Shown here: piece after piece, positions 29,459 to 38,477 of the stretch | How the letters are laid out: each line of letters starts with the position of its first letter | Position numbering within the stretch: position 1 is the stretch's first letter | Assembly (NCBI GenBank): GCA_963738835.1 | Contig: CAVTYH010000002.1 | Location: forward strand, 434,001-498,000 | Length of the DNA: 64,000 bases | Origin: CAVTYH01 sp963738835 | GTDB taxonomy: Bacteria; Planctomycetota; Planctomycetia; Pirellulales; JADZDJ01 | Reading direction: 5' to 3' | Position numbers and translations under genes: made by a program | The notes under the pieces: generated by a model | Told to the model about the DNA's origin: nothing | The model's input: only the letters and a program-made list of their open reading frames with translations | Databases searched by the model: none

Positions 29459-29917
29459 ATGTCCGAGCACAAGGCCATCATCCACTGGGATCGTAACGGG
29501 CCCGATTTTCTCAAGGGTAAGTATTCCCGCGAGCACACTTGGACCTTCGACGGCGGCGTGACCGTGCCGGCCTCACCCGCACCCAGCGTGGTCCCGGTGC
29601 CGTGGTCGAACCCGGCCGGCGTCGATCCGGAAGAGGCTTTTGTCGCCGCCATTTCCAGTTGCCACATGCTCACTTTTCTGTGGTTGGCCTCGAAGCAAGG
29701 CTTTCAAATCGACAGTTACGCCGACGAAGCCGTCGGCGTAATGACCAAAAACGACTGCGGCATCCCCTGGGTCAGCGCAGTCACGCTGCACCCGAAAATC
29801 TTCTACAGTGGTGATAAACGACCGACGCCGGCCGAGGAAGAACATCTGCACCACGCCGCCCACGAGCGGTGTTATATTGCCAATTCGGTGCAGACGGAAA
29901 TCCGCGTGGAGCAATAG
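29459..29917 (+). CDS. OsmC family protein (peroxiredoxin-like)
   Basis: 152 residues. The two redox cysteines of the family are visible in SSCHMLTFL and HERCYIANS. Family members reduce organic hydroperoxides in the cytoplasm. Length is normal and the frame is intact. A DUF1648 gene follows 28 bp downstream on the same strand. Confidence 0.92.
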   Translation: MSEHKAIIHWDRNGPDFLKGKYSREHTWTFDGGVTVPASPAPSVVPVPWSNPAGVDPEEAFVAAISSCHMLTFLWLASKQGFQIDSYADEAVGVMTKNDCGIPWVSAVTLHPKIFYSGDKRPTPAEEEHLHHAAHERCYIANSVQTEIRVEQ

Positions 29918-29945
29918 CAGTTACCCAGTGAAGGGATAATCGGCC

Positions 29946-30452
29946 ATGAATTTGCGAACGTTGCCAGTCTTACTTTTTGCATTCTTGTACGTTTGCTTCC
30001 TGATAAGTTTGTTTGTGTCTGTCAATCAACTGCCTGAACAGGTCGCCACGCATTTCAATTTTGCCGGCGAGCCCAACGGTTGGATGAGCCGGCAGGCGCA
30101 TTTGTGGTTCATGGGCGTCACAGGACTTTTGTTGCCGCTCTTGATGATCGGCGTGTTTGCGGCGCTGCGTCGGTTGCCGGTCAGCCTCATCAATGTGCCG
30201 CACCGCGATTATTGGCTCGCGCCGGAGCGGCAGGCCGATTCCTTTCAATACATGTTTCATCATTCGCTCTGGCTGGCGGCCATGATGGTTGCATTCTTGC
30301 TGGGCTTGAATTGGCTGGTGGTCGTGGCCAACCAGCGTCAGCCGGCGCAACTTTCCACGCCGCTGGTGCTCACGCTGGGCGGTTGCTTTTTAGTGGGCGT
30401 CGTCGTGTGGGTCGTCGGTTTGGTGCGCCACTTCCATCGGCCACCAAATTAA
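29946..30452 (+). CDS. DUF1648-type integral membrane protein
   Basis: 168 residues with four hydrophobic helices. The N-terminal LPEQVATHFNFAGEPNGWMSR is the signature of DUF1648, a domain found in SdpI-type and related membrane proteins. AGGGATAA precedes the ATG. The stop lies 20 bp before a strong hairpin. Confidence 0.85.
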   Translation: MNLRTLPVLLFAFLYVCFLISLFVSVNQLPEQVATHFNFAGEPNGWMSRQAHLWFMGVTGLLLPLLMIGVFAALRRLPVSLINVPHRDYWLAPERQADSFQYMFHHSLWLAAMMVAFLLGLNWLVVVANQRQPAQLSTPLVLTLGGCFLVGVVVWVVGLVRHFHRPPN

Positions 30453-30471
30453 CGCGTGGGCATCCTTCCAA

Positions 30472-30529
30472 GTGTAGCGGCCGGGCTCGGCCCGGCGCTT
30501 CGAGCGCGAAGCAAGCTCCGCCGCTACAC
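30472..30529. repeat. TAGCGG hairpin between convergent genes
   Basis: GTGTAGCGG (30472-30480) pairs with CCGCTACAC (30521-30529). The left part also contains CCGGGC-TCG-GCCCGG (30481-30495). The stop codon of the zinc-ribbon gene lies inside the right arm. It may terminate both genes; no T-run. Confidence 0.6.
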
Positions 30530-30673
30530 ATTTCCGGCACATGCCCTAGCTTGTGAACGGCCCTTCGGTTTCTGCACCGGAAACGTCGCCCCGCATTTGG
30601 GACACACGGCCACCGAGCCCGTGCTGGGTAGCGGAACCGGATAAGAGCAGCGCGGGCAAGCAATATTGGCCAT
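30524..30673 (-). CDS. Zinc-ribbon microprotein
   Basis: 49 residues from the ATG at 30673, preceded by GAGGTGA with seven-base spacing. Two CPxC knuckles (IACPRCSYP and AVCPKCGATF) form one zinc ribbon, with a short basic tail. The C-terminus runs into the hairpin repeat. Such small zinc-ribbon proteins are common but functionally unassigned. Confidence 0.7.
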   Translation of the reverse strand: MANIACPRCSYPVPLPSTGSVAVCPKCGATFPVQKPKGRSQARACAGNV

Positions 30674-31189
30674 GCAAATCACCTCAGCGGGAAAAACCAC
30701 GGGGGATGCGGGGAGCACCGGGACGACAGTGAAGCGATTTGCATTTCCTTTCCTTATACGTGCTCCCCGTGGTTCGTTCTGTGTTGCGCTACCAACCAGA
30801 AGGCCCCGGTGTTGCCGCTGCTGGATCGGGGAGAGAGTCTAAGCAACACCGGGGCATCGCCAAGAAGAGTTGCGATTATTTTACCCGCCGCCCTATTGTT
30901 GCGATGTTAGAACTTGGTCAGAGTTCCACTTGGCATAAGAGCCCAAGTCGCAAAATCGGCTCTGGGGGCTCGTTTCGGCCACCATCAATTATCCCTTAAA
31001 ACATGCGACACCCTCACAACTCGGCGATTTGCGAATTGGGCCATTTGTACGTTATAGTGTATATATGTATAAATATTGACTGATTAATGATGCCACCGGT
31101 GAGGAGCGGCGTAGCCGGTCTAGGCAATCCCAAGGATGCAGAGAGCTGCTTCAGCTTTTGGTTTCACGAGAGTAGCGAAAAGAGCGGTG

Positions 31190-31261
31190 GAGACGGTTTT
31201 CCACGGTTTTCGACCGTTTTCCGCCGTTTTTACTGTTTCCGCCGTTTTCCAGCTTTTTTTG
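31190..31261 (+). repeat. Degenerate GTTTTCCxCC tandem array
   Basis: About seven imperfect units of 8-11 bp (GGTTTTCCAC, GGTTTTCGAC, CGTTTTCCGC, CGTTTTTACT, GTTTCCGC, CGTTTTCCAG), ending in CTTTTTTT. An inverted relative sharing the CCAGCTTTTT end lies at 52972-53060. Confidence 0.65.
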
Positions 31262-31457
31262 TCGAAGAGCCTCCCCAAAGGAGCTTGTCGTATGAAGACG
31301 CCGATTGCCCCTTCGAGCCGTGTTGCTCGCGAAGCGCTGGCGAGGCTAAAGTCCGTTCAAATCGCGAGTATCATCGGTCTTGACCGCTCTGTGGCTAGCC
31401 TTGCAAACAGCAGAATGACTCTTAAAATGCGGGTTTGCGTTCAGGAAGCTCTATTCA

Positions 31458-31505
31458 TTGATACCCCTCACCCCAGCCTTCTCCCGCAAGGTGCGAGGGA
31501 GTTGG
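31458..31505. repeat. REP-like unit before nuoA
   Basis: ACCCCTCACCCCAGCCTTCT then CCCGCAAGGTGCGAGGGAG resembles the family at 752-865. It ends about ten bases before the nuoA ATG and so separates it from any upstream Shine-Dalgarno. Confidence 0.5.
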
Positions 31506-31512
31506 TAAGCCT

Positions 31513-32133
31513 ATGACCACCCCTACGATGATCGCCGGGTATTTGGCGCTGTTCACCGCCTTCGGGTTCGCATTTTTGTTCGTGAACCTGCTGGTCGGAA
31601 AATTCCTGCGGCCGAAGAACCCGAACCCGGAGAAGCTCGAGATTTATGAATGCGGCGAGCCGACCATCGGCTCGAGCTTCGTGCAGTTCGACATTCGGTT
31701 CTATGTGGTCGCGCTGCTGTTCATTATTTTCGACGTCGAAATTGCATTCTTCTTTCCCTGGGCCAATGTGTTCGGGAAAGCGACGCATTTGATGGATCCG
31801 AACTTGCCGGTCGTGCAAACCGAGCCGGTGGTTGGCAAAGTGTCGGAAACATCGTTGACGCCGGCCGCAAAAGGTCTCTTCGCCGAAATGAGCGTGCCGG
31901 AAGCAGCGCGTCCGACTACCGAGCCAGCGATTCGCGAATCGGCCGATCACCTGGCGCGGTTTGCGCTGTTCGACATCCTTACGTTTTTTGCCGTCTTGAT
32001 GGTCGGCTTTGCATACGTTTGGCGACGCGGCGATTTGGATTGGGTACGGGCTGTCGGCCAAGGGAAGGAAGTCATCGTCGAACGGATGCCGCCTTCAACG
32101 GCGCTGGAACGGGAGCCAGTGATTTCGGCTTAG
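31513..32133 (+). CDS. nuoA: NADH-quinone oxidoreductase subunit A with enlarged loop
   Basis: 206 residues, against a usual 115-140. Three transmembrane helices and the conserved KLEIYECGEPTIGSSFVQFDIRFYVVALLFIIFDVE region are normal. The extra length is a 60-70 residue polar insertion between helices 2 and 3 (FGKATHLMDPNLPV to RESADHLARF). It is a membrane subunit of complex I near the quinone tunnel and the first gene of the cluster. nuoB does not follow it. Confidence 0.93.
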   Translation: MTTPTMIAGYLALFTAFGFAFLFVNLLVGKFLRPKNPNPEKLEIYECGEPTIGSSFVQFDIRFYVVALLFIIFDVEIAFFFPWANVFGKATHLMDPNLPVVQTEPVVGKVSETSLTPAAKGLFAEMSVPEAARPTTEPAIRESADHLARFALFDILTFFAVLMVGFAYVWRRGDLDWVRAVGQGKEVIVERMPPSTALEREPVISA

Positions 32134-32137
32134 ATGA

Positions 32138-32250
32138 TGTCAGTTGTCCGTGGTCAGTTGTCCATTGAGGGGCCGGACAGGGGCAAACGTTTCAACAATC
32201 AAGTTATCGAACGACAAAACAACGGGCAACGGACTACCGACAACGGACAA
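32138..32250. repeat. GGACAAC/GTTGTCC repeat arms between nuoA and nuoC
   Basis: The left arm CAGTTGTCCGTGGTCAGTTG plus TCC, and the right arm CAACGGGCAACGGACTACCG plus ACAACGGACAA, form an imperfect inverted repeat. It fills the whole intergenic space where nuoB would be expected. Confidence 0.6.
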
Positions 32251-32254
32251 ATCA

Positions 32255-32785
32255 ATGCGTGGACAATCATTTCTCGATCGACTGAAACAAAAATTTGGCG
32301 ACAAGATCACGGGCGCGAATCTGGAAGCGCTTGATCCGTGGATTGAAGTTTCGCCCGAGAGGCTCGTCGAGGTCTGTCAGTATTTGCACGATCAGCCGGA
32401 CCTGCGCTTCGATATGCTGCAGTTAATTTCGGGCGTCGATTACTTCGAGCCGGACGCGAAGAAAGCGGCGAAGGTCACGTGGCAGCCGCATTTGGAGTTG
32501 GTCTATCACCTGTGGAGCGTGCCCAACCGCGTGAGCTTGGTGCTAAAAATGATGCTGCCACGCTGGAAGAACGACGTGCCGGGTGAGCTGCCCGAAGTGC
32601 CGACGGTGAGCCATATCTGGCGCACCGCCGACTGGCACGAGCGCGAAGTGTTCGACCTGAGCGGCGTGCGCTTCATCGGCCATCCCGGCCTGCGCAGGAT
32701 TCTGTGCCCCGAAGATTGGGTTGGGCATCCGCTGCGCAAGGATTACGAGATGCCGCTGGAGTACCACGGAATACGCGGAAAATAG
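32255..32785 (+). CDS. nuoC: NADH-quinone oxidoreductase subunit C (30 kDa type)
   Basis: 176 residues from the ATG at 32255. In-frame codons upstream lie in the repeat. The family signature is intact: HEREVFDLSGVRFIGHPGLR then RILCPEDWVGHPLRKDYEMP. It is a hydrophilic connecting subunit of complex I, adjacent to NuoD in the Q module, and is not fused to nuoD here. Confidence 0.93.
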   Translation: MRGQSFLDRLKQKFGDKITGANLEALDPWIEVSPERLVEVCQYLHDQPDLRFDMLQLISGVDYFEPDAKKAAKVTWQPHLELVYHLWSVPNRVSLVLKMMLPRWKNDVPGELPEVPTVSHIWRTADWHEREVFDLSGVRFIGHPGLRRILCPEDWVGHPLRKDYEMPLEYHGIRGK

Positions 32786-32805
32786 ACCACAACAAGGCGA
32801 CTGCA

Positions 32806-33021
32806 ATGGCCGAACACGAGATTCGAATTGGGCAATTGCCAGAGGTCGAGATTATCAACAAAGATTTGATAATTACCGTTTTTTCCGACGGACAAAAGTT
32901 TGGGACGCTAACGATCAGCCGCGGTAGCCTCGGATGGTTTCCGCGAGATGGAAAGAAGGAACGCAAGCTCGGCTGGAGACGGTTTGATCGGATGATAAAA
33001 AAAGAATTTCGAGAAGAGTAG
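32806..33021 (+). CDS. Small basic hypothetical protein between nuoC and nuoD
   Basis: 71 residues from the ATG at 32806, with AAGGCGA just upstream. Sequence such as FGTLTISRGSLGWFPRDGKK and KLGWRRFDRMI resembles small planctomycete proteins of unknown role (from memory, unverified). It has no known place in complex I, so it is probably an insertion in the operon. Confidence 0.6.
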   Translation: MAEHEIRIGQLPEVEIINKDLIITVFSDGQKFGTLTISRGSLGWFPRDGKKERKLGWRRFDRMIKKEFREE

Positions 33022-33032
33022 CCGAAAATTGG

Positions 33033-33090
33033 ACCACGACGACACAAGGGTCACAACGAAGAAACGTAGTGTTCGTCTTGTCGTTGTGGT
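33033..33090. repeat. Inverted repeat of the ACCACGACGACACAA family
   Basis: ACCACGACGACACAAGG (from 33033) faces CGTCTTGTCGTTGTGGT (to 33090). Same family as 15318-15399. It lies 43 bp before the nuoD start. Confidence 0.65.
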
Positions 33091-33133
33091 TTTACTGGCT
33101 GATCTGCTCGAGCGTTAATTGAGAAGAAACGAA

Positions 33134-34339
33134 ATGGCAACAGCTTTAGACGATCCGCGGATTATCGAGTTCGACGTTCGCACCGACGAAATGTTGGTGA
33201 ACATGGGGCCGCAGCATCCCAGCACGCACGGCGTGCTGCGGTTGGTGTTGCGGACCGATGGCGAGGTCGTGTCGGAAGTGACGCCGCACATCGGCTATTT
33301 GCATCGCTGTGCGGAAAAGATTGGCGAGAACCTCACGCCGCGGCAGTGGATTCCTTACACCGACCGCATGGATTATCTAGCCGGAATGAACATGAATCTC
33401 GGCTGGGCGCTGACGGTCGAGAAGCTGATGAAATATGAAATGCCGGAAAAGGGCAAGCACCTGCGGGTGATCATTGCTGAGATGGGCCGCATCGCCAGCC
33501 ACCTGGTTGGCATGGGGGCCTATGGATTGGACCTCGGCACGTTCAGTCCGTTTTTGTATGCGTTTCGCGAGCGAGAAAAGATTCTCGACCTGTTCGAAGA
33601 AGTGTGCGGCGCCCGGCTGACATACAGCTACATTACCGTCGGTGGAGCGACGGCCGATCTGCCACCGGGCTGGCTGCAAAAGTGCGAGGCATTTCTCGCG
33701 CAGTTCGAACCGCAGATTGCCGAGTATCACGCGCTGCTGACGACGAACGCCATTTTCATTCGCCGCACGGCGAACATCGGCGTCATGCCGGCGGAAATGG
33801 CCATCAGCTATGGTTGCACCGGCCCGGTGCTGCGCGGCAGCGGAGTCGATCAAGACCTGCGGCGCGACGGCGAGGAACGCTACACCGAAATGTACGACGG
33901 TTACGCTTTTGAAGTTGTCGTGGAAAAGAACAGGCATTATCCCAAAGATCACAAATATCCGCCGGTGCCGAATCAGGCGGTCTTGGGCGACAGTTGGCAC
34001 CGGTTCTATGTGCGGATGCTGGAAGTCGTGCAATCGATCGACATCGTTCGGCAAGCCATCGATCGTTACAGCCAGGCCAGCGGTTCGTGGGGTGAGCCGG
34101 TCAAGCTCACTGAAAAGTTGCCCAAGGGTGAAGCGTATTTGGAAACCGAAGCGCCGCGTGGCCAGATGGGCTTTTATGTCGTCAGCGATGGTGGTTCGAT
34201 CCCTTGGCGCGTGCGGGCCCGCAGCAGTTCGTTCTGCAATCTTTCGCCCACGAACGAGCTGTGCAAAGGCTGCCTGATTGCCGATGTGCCGGCGATTGTG
34301 GGCTCGCTGGATATTGTGATGGGCGAAATCGACCGCTGA
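33134..34339 (+). CDS. nuoD: NADH-quinone oxidoreductase subunit D (49 kDa type)
   Basis: 401 residues. ATG at 33134 is preferred to the TTG at 33119. The quinone-site motif NMGPQHPSTHGVLRL and later MGFYVVSDGGSIPWRVRARS and the C-terminal LDIVMGEIDR are intact. It is the core Q-module subunit. It is followed not by a nuo gene but by an antisense thioredoxin-type gene 9 bp away. Confidence 0.95.
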   Translation: MATALDDPRIIEFDVRTDEMLVNMGPQHPSTHGVLRLVLRTDGEVVSEVTPHIGYLHRCAEKIGENLTPRQWIPYTDRMDYLAGMNMNLGWALTVEKLMKYEMPEKGKHLRVIIAEMGRIASHLVGMGAYGLDLGTFSPFLYAFREREKILDLFEEVCGARLTYSYITVGGATADLPPGWLQKCEAFLAQFEPQIAEYHALLTTNAIFIRRTANIGVMPAEMAISYGCTGPVLRGSGVDQDLRRDGEERYTEMYDGYAFEVVVEKNRHYPKDHKYPPVPNQAVLGDSWHRFYVRMLEVVQSIDIVRQAIDRYSQASGSWGEPVKLTEKLPKGEAYLETEAPRGQMGFYVVSDGGSIPWRVRARSSSFCNLSPTNELCKGCLIADVPAIVGSLDIVMGEIDR

Positions 34340-34348
34340 TTCAATGAA

Positions 34349-35843
34349 TCAGTGCTGAGCGTACTTCTTCGCTTCTTGCTCCAAATCCGCGCGCATTTCG
34401 GCAAGCTGCTGATCAGTTATTTTTGGTGCCGCCTCTTTCAAGATCTTTTCGAGATGATCGAACTCCTTCGGCAGCGTCGGATAGCCCATGTTGCCGTCTG
34501 GAGTGTCCCAGTCGCCGAGCTTTTTGCCGTCGGCATCAAGGATCGCGCACCAGGGAACGCCACCTTCGCCCGAGGGGCGGTATGGTTTCATTGCTTCGTA
34601 GCCGCGGGGCAGCCGGTCGCGGTCAATTTGTATTGGCACAAAAAACGCTTCGAAGATGTCTGGATGTCGATCGAAGAAGCGAGACAGAATTCGGCACCAT
34701 CCGCAGTACGTGCCCGATTCCTCGAGCAAAACGCATTTGCCTTCGCGGCGGGCCCGATCGCAGGCGGCGGTCAACAACTCCTTTGCATCGGGTCGCGGCA
34801 ACGCATGTGCGGCGAGGAATTCATTCACGTCGGCTTTCAGCGAGTCTTCGTCCATGGACATCGTCCAAGGAAGGTTCTTGGAAGCGATCAGCTTGTTGTC
34901 GGTCGAGAGAATTAGCAGTGTGACGGGTTTAAGCCGCTCGACATCCAAGCCATATTTTGTGCGCAGAAACGACATTGCTTCAGCGTTCTCGGTCGATACA
35001 GGTGCGCCCTCGTAGGCGGGGTAGTCAAACATGGAAAAGGACTTCATATATCGGCGTGTAGCCTCGCTTTGCGGATCGCCCACGACAATGATCAGTCGAA
35101 TCGACTGTGGAGCGTCAAACTTGAGAGATTGCTCGATTCGCTCTGGAAGGTCTTTTACTTGGCTGAAGACGATAGCCGCCTGTTCACCGAGCGATATCGG
35201 CGTTGGCGTCGTCAGATTCGCCAATTCGAGCGATCCGGGTTTTTTTTGGCTCGACAATCTCGATTATCCGAAAATCCCCGTTGCCCCAATGGAAACTCAG
35301 ACTATACTTCTGTTCGGGCACCAACCCACGAAGCGTATAGTTGCCTTCGTCATCCGTCGTAACTTTCCCGCCGAATGCGGTTACGAACGGTGTTGGGCCG
35401 TAGCCGAGCTGCTTCTGTGCCGCTGGTTGACCTTGTTCGTCCACGAGCTTTCCGTGTACCGTGGCGGTCGGTGCTAGTCGCAGCGTAATTTCCGAGCTGC
35501 CCGGTTCCAGTCGCACGATCGTGGCGAACTTCTCATCCGCGCTTTTTGCACCGACCAGCAGCGGCACATCCGGGCTAATCGCCTTCCAATTGCCATCGGA
35601 ATCGGACTTGGCGTCAATGATAAGTGTGTCGCCACGGCGCAATGAACGCCCCTCGACAATCACCCCTGCAACGGGCTTGCTTGCCACGTCAATCACCCGG
35701 CCACGCAATTCGAGGGGCGCAGAGGGATTTCCGGCTGCGTCGTCGGCAACGAGTCGCAGTGCGACGAAGCAGCTGCCCACGAGGCTCGTGATCGCACCGA
35801 ACAGAAACCAGACAAGACGCGGCGAAACCGATGCCCTTGCCAT
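34349..35843 (-). CDS. Secreted carboxypeptidase-regulatory-like / thioredoxin-like fusion protein (frameshifted at T8 run)
   Basis: The ATG at 35843 has a perfect AAGGAGG and opens a membrane anchor or signal (WFLFGAITSLVGSCFVALRL). Two carboxypeptidase-regulatory-like beta domains follow (LRGRVIDVASKPVAGVIVEG; GKLVDEQGQPAAQ with DDEGNYTLRGLVPEQKYSL). A thioredoxin-like domain comes next, with the redox motif YCGWC and VPWCAILDADGKKLGDW. The two halves lie in different frames, which meet at an eight-T run (35240-35247 on the plus strand). Removing one base gives IVEPKKPGSLELANLT and 497 residues. It lies antisense between nuoD and nuoH. Probably a periplasmic redox or cytochrome-assembly type protein; the exact role is unknown. 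Confidence 0.82.
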
Positions 35844-36199
35844 TGAGTACCTCCTTGGATGAGGAATCGACCCATTGTAGGGGAAGGAGGTGTTAAGTCG
35901 CAATCAAAATGATTCCGGGGCTGCGTCTGGAACGGTGCAGACAAAAACTTCAGCTGGTACTGAACACGTTCTCTTCGCACTTGACGTTTGTGCTGGGAAG
36001 TATTAGGGAATCGTCCCTTAAACTCCGAGTCAAAATTGCGAACGCGGGGCTTGTCGAACCGAGTGACTTTGTGCCATATTTCACAATCCTTTAAACGCCT
36101 TCCTCGCGTGACTTTGGGAGTCGTGAGCGCCCGGCAGGCGGATGCCGTTTCAGGCGCGGTTGGTCTGCGTTCCCGTCAACAACAGCACAAGTATTCGCG
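35844..36199. other. Intergenic region between the antisense gene and nuoH
   Basis: 356 bp that must contain divergent start signals for the thioredoxin-like gene and for the nuoH-N half of the cluster. No open frame of good composition and no strong palindrome were seen. Confidence 0.45.
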
Positions 36200-37485
36200 G
36201 TGGCCGAATTCTTTATCAATCATGGACTTTGGCCTTGGCTGAGCTATTTGCTCGCCGGGTTCATTCAGTGCAACTTGCTGTTGCTGGTGCCGTTTGTCGG
36301 CGCTATGTTTTTCGTATGGGTAGAGCGAAAGTTTCTGCGCGAATTCAAGATCGGCTCGGTCCCACGCGTACCGGCGGCAAATTCGGTTGGCTGCAACTGC
36401 TGGCCGATGGATTGAAGCTGATCACAAAGGAAGATTTGCGCCCCAAGGCGGCCGATAATTTACTGTTCCGAATCGCGCCGTATGTCAGCTTCGTGGCTTC
36501 CTATGCGACGCTCATGGCGCTGCCGTTTGCCACGGGCTGGGTCGCGCTGCCGATGAACGCGGCCGTGTTTTTCATCATCGCCGTGTTGGGATTGGAAGTG
36601 TTTGGCGTGATTCTGGCCGGATACGCTTCCGCTTCGAAGTGGTCGCTGTTTGGGGCCATGCGGGAAGCCGCTCAGGTTGTCAGTTATGAAGTGCCGCTGG
36701 GGTTGTGCATCGTCACGCCCTGTTTGATTGCTGGGTCGCTCGATTTGGTCACGATCGCCAACATGCAGGGGGCTGACGCTCACGGACACGGCGGTTGGTT
36801 CACCAACTGGTTCATTTTCCACGATCCGTTTACGTTCCTCGTGTTTTGGGTGTACTTTACGTGCGCCACGGCCAGCGTGAATCGTGCCCCATTCGATCTG
36901 GCAGAAGCCGAAAGCGAACTGGTGGCCGGCTTCCACACCGAGTATTCCGGCTTCCGCTGGCTGGCGTTTTACATGGCCGAGTACGGTTCGATGTTCACGG
37001 TCGCGGGCCTGGGGGCGATTCTGTTTTTCGGCGGCTGGAACGGGCCAGTTCCGATCACGCATCTGTTGGGCATTGCCTACGCTCCCGACGATACGCACTT
37101 CCATATCCTGGGCTACCTTGCCAACTTGCTCGGTTGTATTAACTTCATCGCTAAATGCATTGTCGGTGTGACAGTGATGATTTGGGTCCGCTGGACGCTG
37201 CCGCGGCTGCGGATCGATCAGGTGATGAAGACGTGCTTGAAGTATTGCACTCCGATTGCGGCCGTGATGTTTGCCGGCGCGGCACTGTGGACTTATCAGT
37301 TTCCAGGCGGCGTGTGGCTGAAGTCGTCGCAGCCTCTGGGAGCGGTACGCGAGCAAGCGTTTGTGGCAGCGCGGGATCAGGATGCAGGCGTTAGAAAGAC
37401 GGCGGAACAGCAACGGACAACAGACAACAGACAACAGACAAACAACATACCGACCGACACGCTCGGACTATATAAACCGCGATGA
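36200..37485 (+). CDS. nuoH: NADH-quinone oxidoreductase subunit H (frameshifted)
   Basis: GTG at 36200 starts MAEFFINHGLWPW. One A is missing from the CGAAAG at 36326-36331. Restored, it reads VERKVSARIQDRLGPTRTGG and 428 residues follow, with NuoH motifs RAPFDLAEAESELVAGFHTEY and YSGFRWLAFYMAEY. It is the membrane subunit forming the quinone entry. The C-terminus (about 35 residues from QQRTTDNRQQTNN) is atypical and encoded by a heptamer repeat. The stop overlaps the nuoJ ATG. Confidence 0.92.
37412..37446 (+). repeat. CAGACAA heptamer array inside nuoH
   Basis: Three tandem CAGACAA copies follow CAACGGACAA. Seven-base units preserve frame only in multiples of three copies. The core GGACAAC matches the arms near 17370 and 32240, so the array looks like a captured piece of that repeat family. 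Confidence 0.6.
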
Positions 37486-38085
37486 ACTGGCATTCCGTTT
37501 ACTTCCTGTTGTTCTCGGTCTTCGCCTGCGGCTTTGCGCTGGCCGTGGTGTTTGCCAGCAACATCGTGCGGATGGCCTTTTATTTGGTGCTAAGTTTGGG
37601 CGCCACCGCCGGGTTGTTTTTCCTGGCGGGCAGCGATTTCATCGGCGCGATGCAGCTGTTGATTTACGTCGGCGGCACGCTGGTACTGTTGGTGTTCGGC
37701 GTGATGCTGACGGCCCAAAGTCCGTTCATTTCGATGAAGACTCGCGGCGGCGATTGGGTTTTGGCCGCCATCGTCGGCGGCTCGCTGCTGACCATGTTGA
37801 TTCTGGCGGCGTTAAGCGTGCCGGAATGGCGGCCGACAACGGCTGATTTTAATGCGGTTGTCAGCGCGACGCCGACGACCACCGCGGTTGGCGCAGGCGC
37901 TGTTGGGAGCACGTGTCGATGCACTGGCGAAGCCGGAACAATCGCCGCGGAACCCATTGGCTGGTTATCTGCTGCCCTTTGAAATCATTTCCGTGCATTT
38001 GCTGGTGGTGTTGATCGGGGCGGCCTATTTGGCGCGGGCCAAGCGACGGTTTGTCCCACGAGAAGTCGAGGCTGGTCGCCTATGA
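37482..38085 (+). CDS. nuoJ: NADH-quinone oxidoreductase subunit J (frameshifted)
   Basis: ATG overlaps the nuoH stop. The N-terminal four helices (VVFASNIVRMAFYLVLSLG, LLIYVGGTLVLLVFGVML) are typical NuoJ. One extra base near 37890-37895 diverts the frame. Removing it gives TTTAVGQALLGARVDALAKP and the fifth helix LLPFEIISVHLLVVLIGAAY. The stop overlaps the nuoK ATG. 200 residues. Membrane proton-channel subunit. Confidence 0.9.
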
Positions 38086-38426
38086 ATCTGTTTACCGAAC
38101 CTGTGGGTGTATCGCATTACCTGGTGGTCGGCGCTGTGCTGTTTGTATGCGGCGCGGTGTGCATGGCCACCAAGCGAAATGCACTGGGCGTGCTAATGGG
38201 CATCGAACTGGTGCTGAACGGCGCGAACCTGAATTTCATCGCTTTCGGCAGCACGGTGCTGCGAAAAGATAGTGCCACCTCGATCGGATTAGACGGACAA
38301 TTGATCGCGCTTTTCGTGATCGTGCTGGCCGCGGCCGAAGCCGCGGTGGCGCTGGCCATCACGCTGAATTTTTACAACAATCACTCGACCGTGGACGTAG
38401 ACCGCGCGGATGAGTTAAGGGGCTAG
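38082..38426 (+). CDS. nuoK: NADH-quinone oxidoreductase subunit K
   Basis: 114 residues, three transmembrane helices, intact frame. The MGIELVLNGANLNFIAF segment, with the conserved membrane glutamate, and AAEAAVALAITLNFYN are diagnostic. Four-base ATGA overlap with nuoJ. Confidence 0.95.
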   Translation: MNLFTEPVGVSHYLVVGAVLFVCGAVCMATKRNALGVLMGIELVLNGANLNFIAFGSTVLRKDSATSIGLDGQLIALFVIVLAAAEAAVALAITLNFYNNHSTVDVDRADELRG

Positions 38427-38477
38427 TCAAACGGCGTTTCATCCCCCTGTAGAATCGGGGGCTAGATAGTCTAAACG

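Larger units (their letters stand above)
30674..31512. other. Gene-free region upstream of the nuo cluster
   Basis: About 840 bp without a supportable gene. It holds a degenerate GTTTTCC tandem array (31190-31261), an AT-rich patch near 31050-31085 that could include a promoter for nuoA, and a REP-like unit (31458-31505) just before nuoA. Confidence 0.55.

Noticed and set aside
36460..37434. A 324-codon minus-strand frame opposite nuoH
   Set aside because: Arg/His/Gln-rich shadow with no motif. The plus strand encodes a clear complex I subunit.
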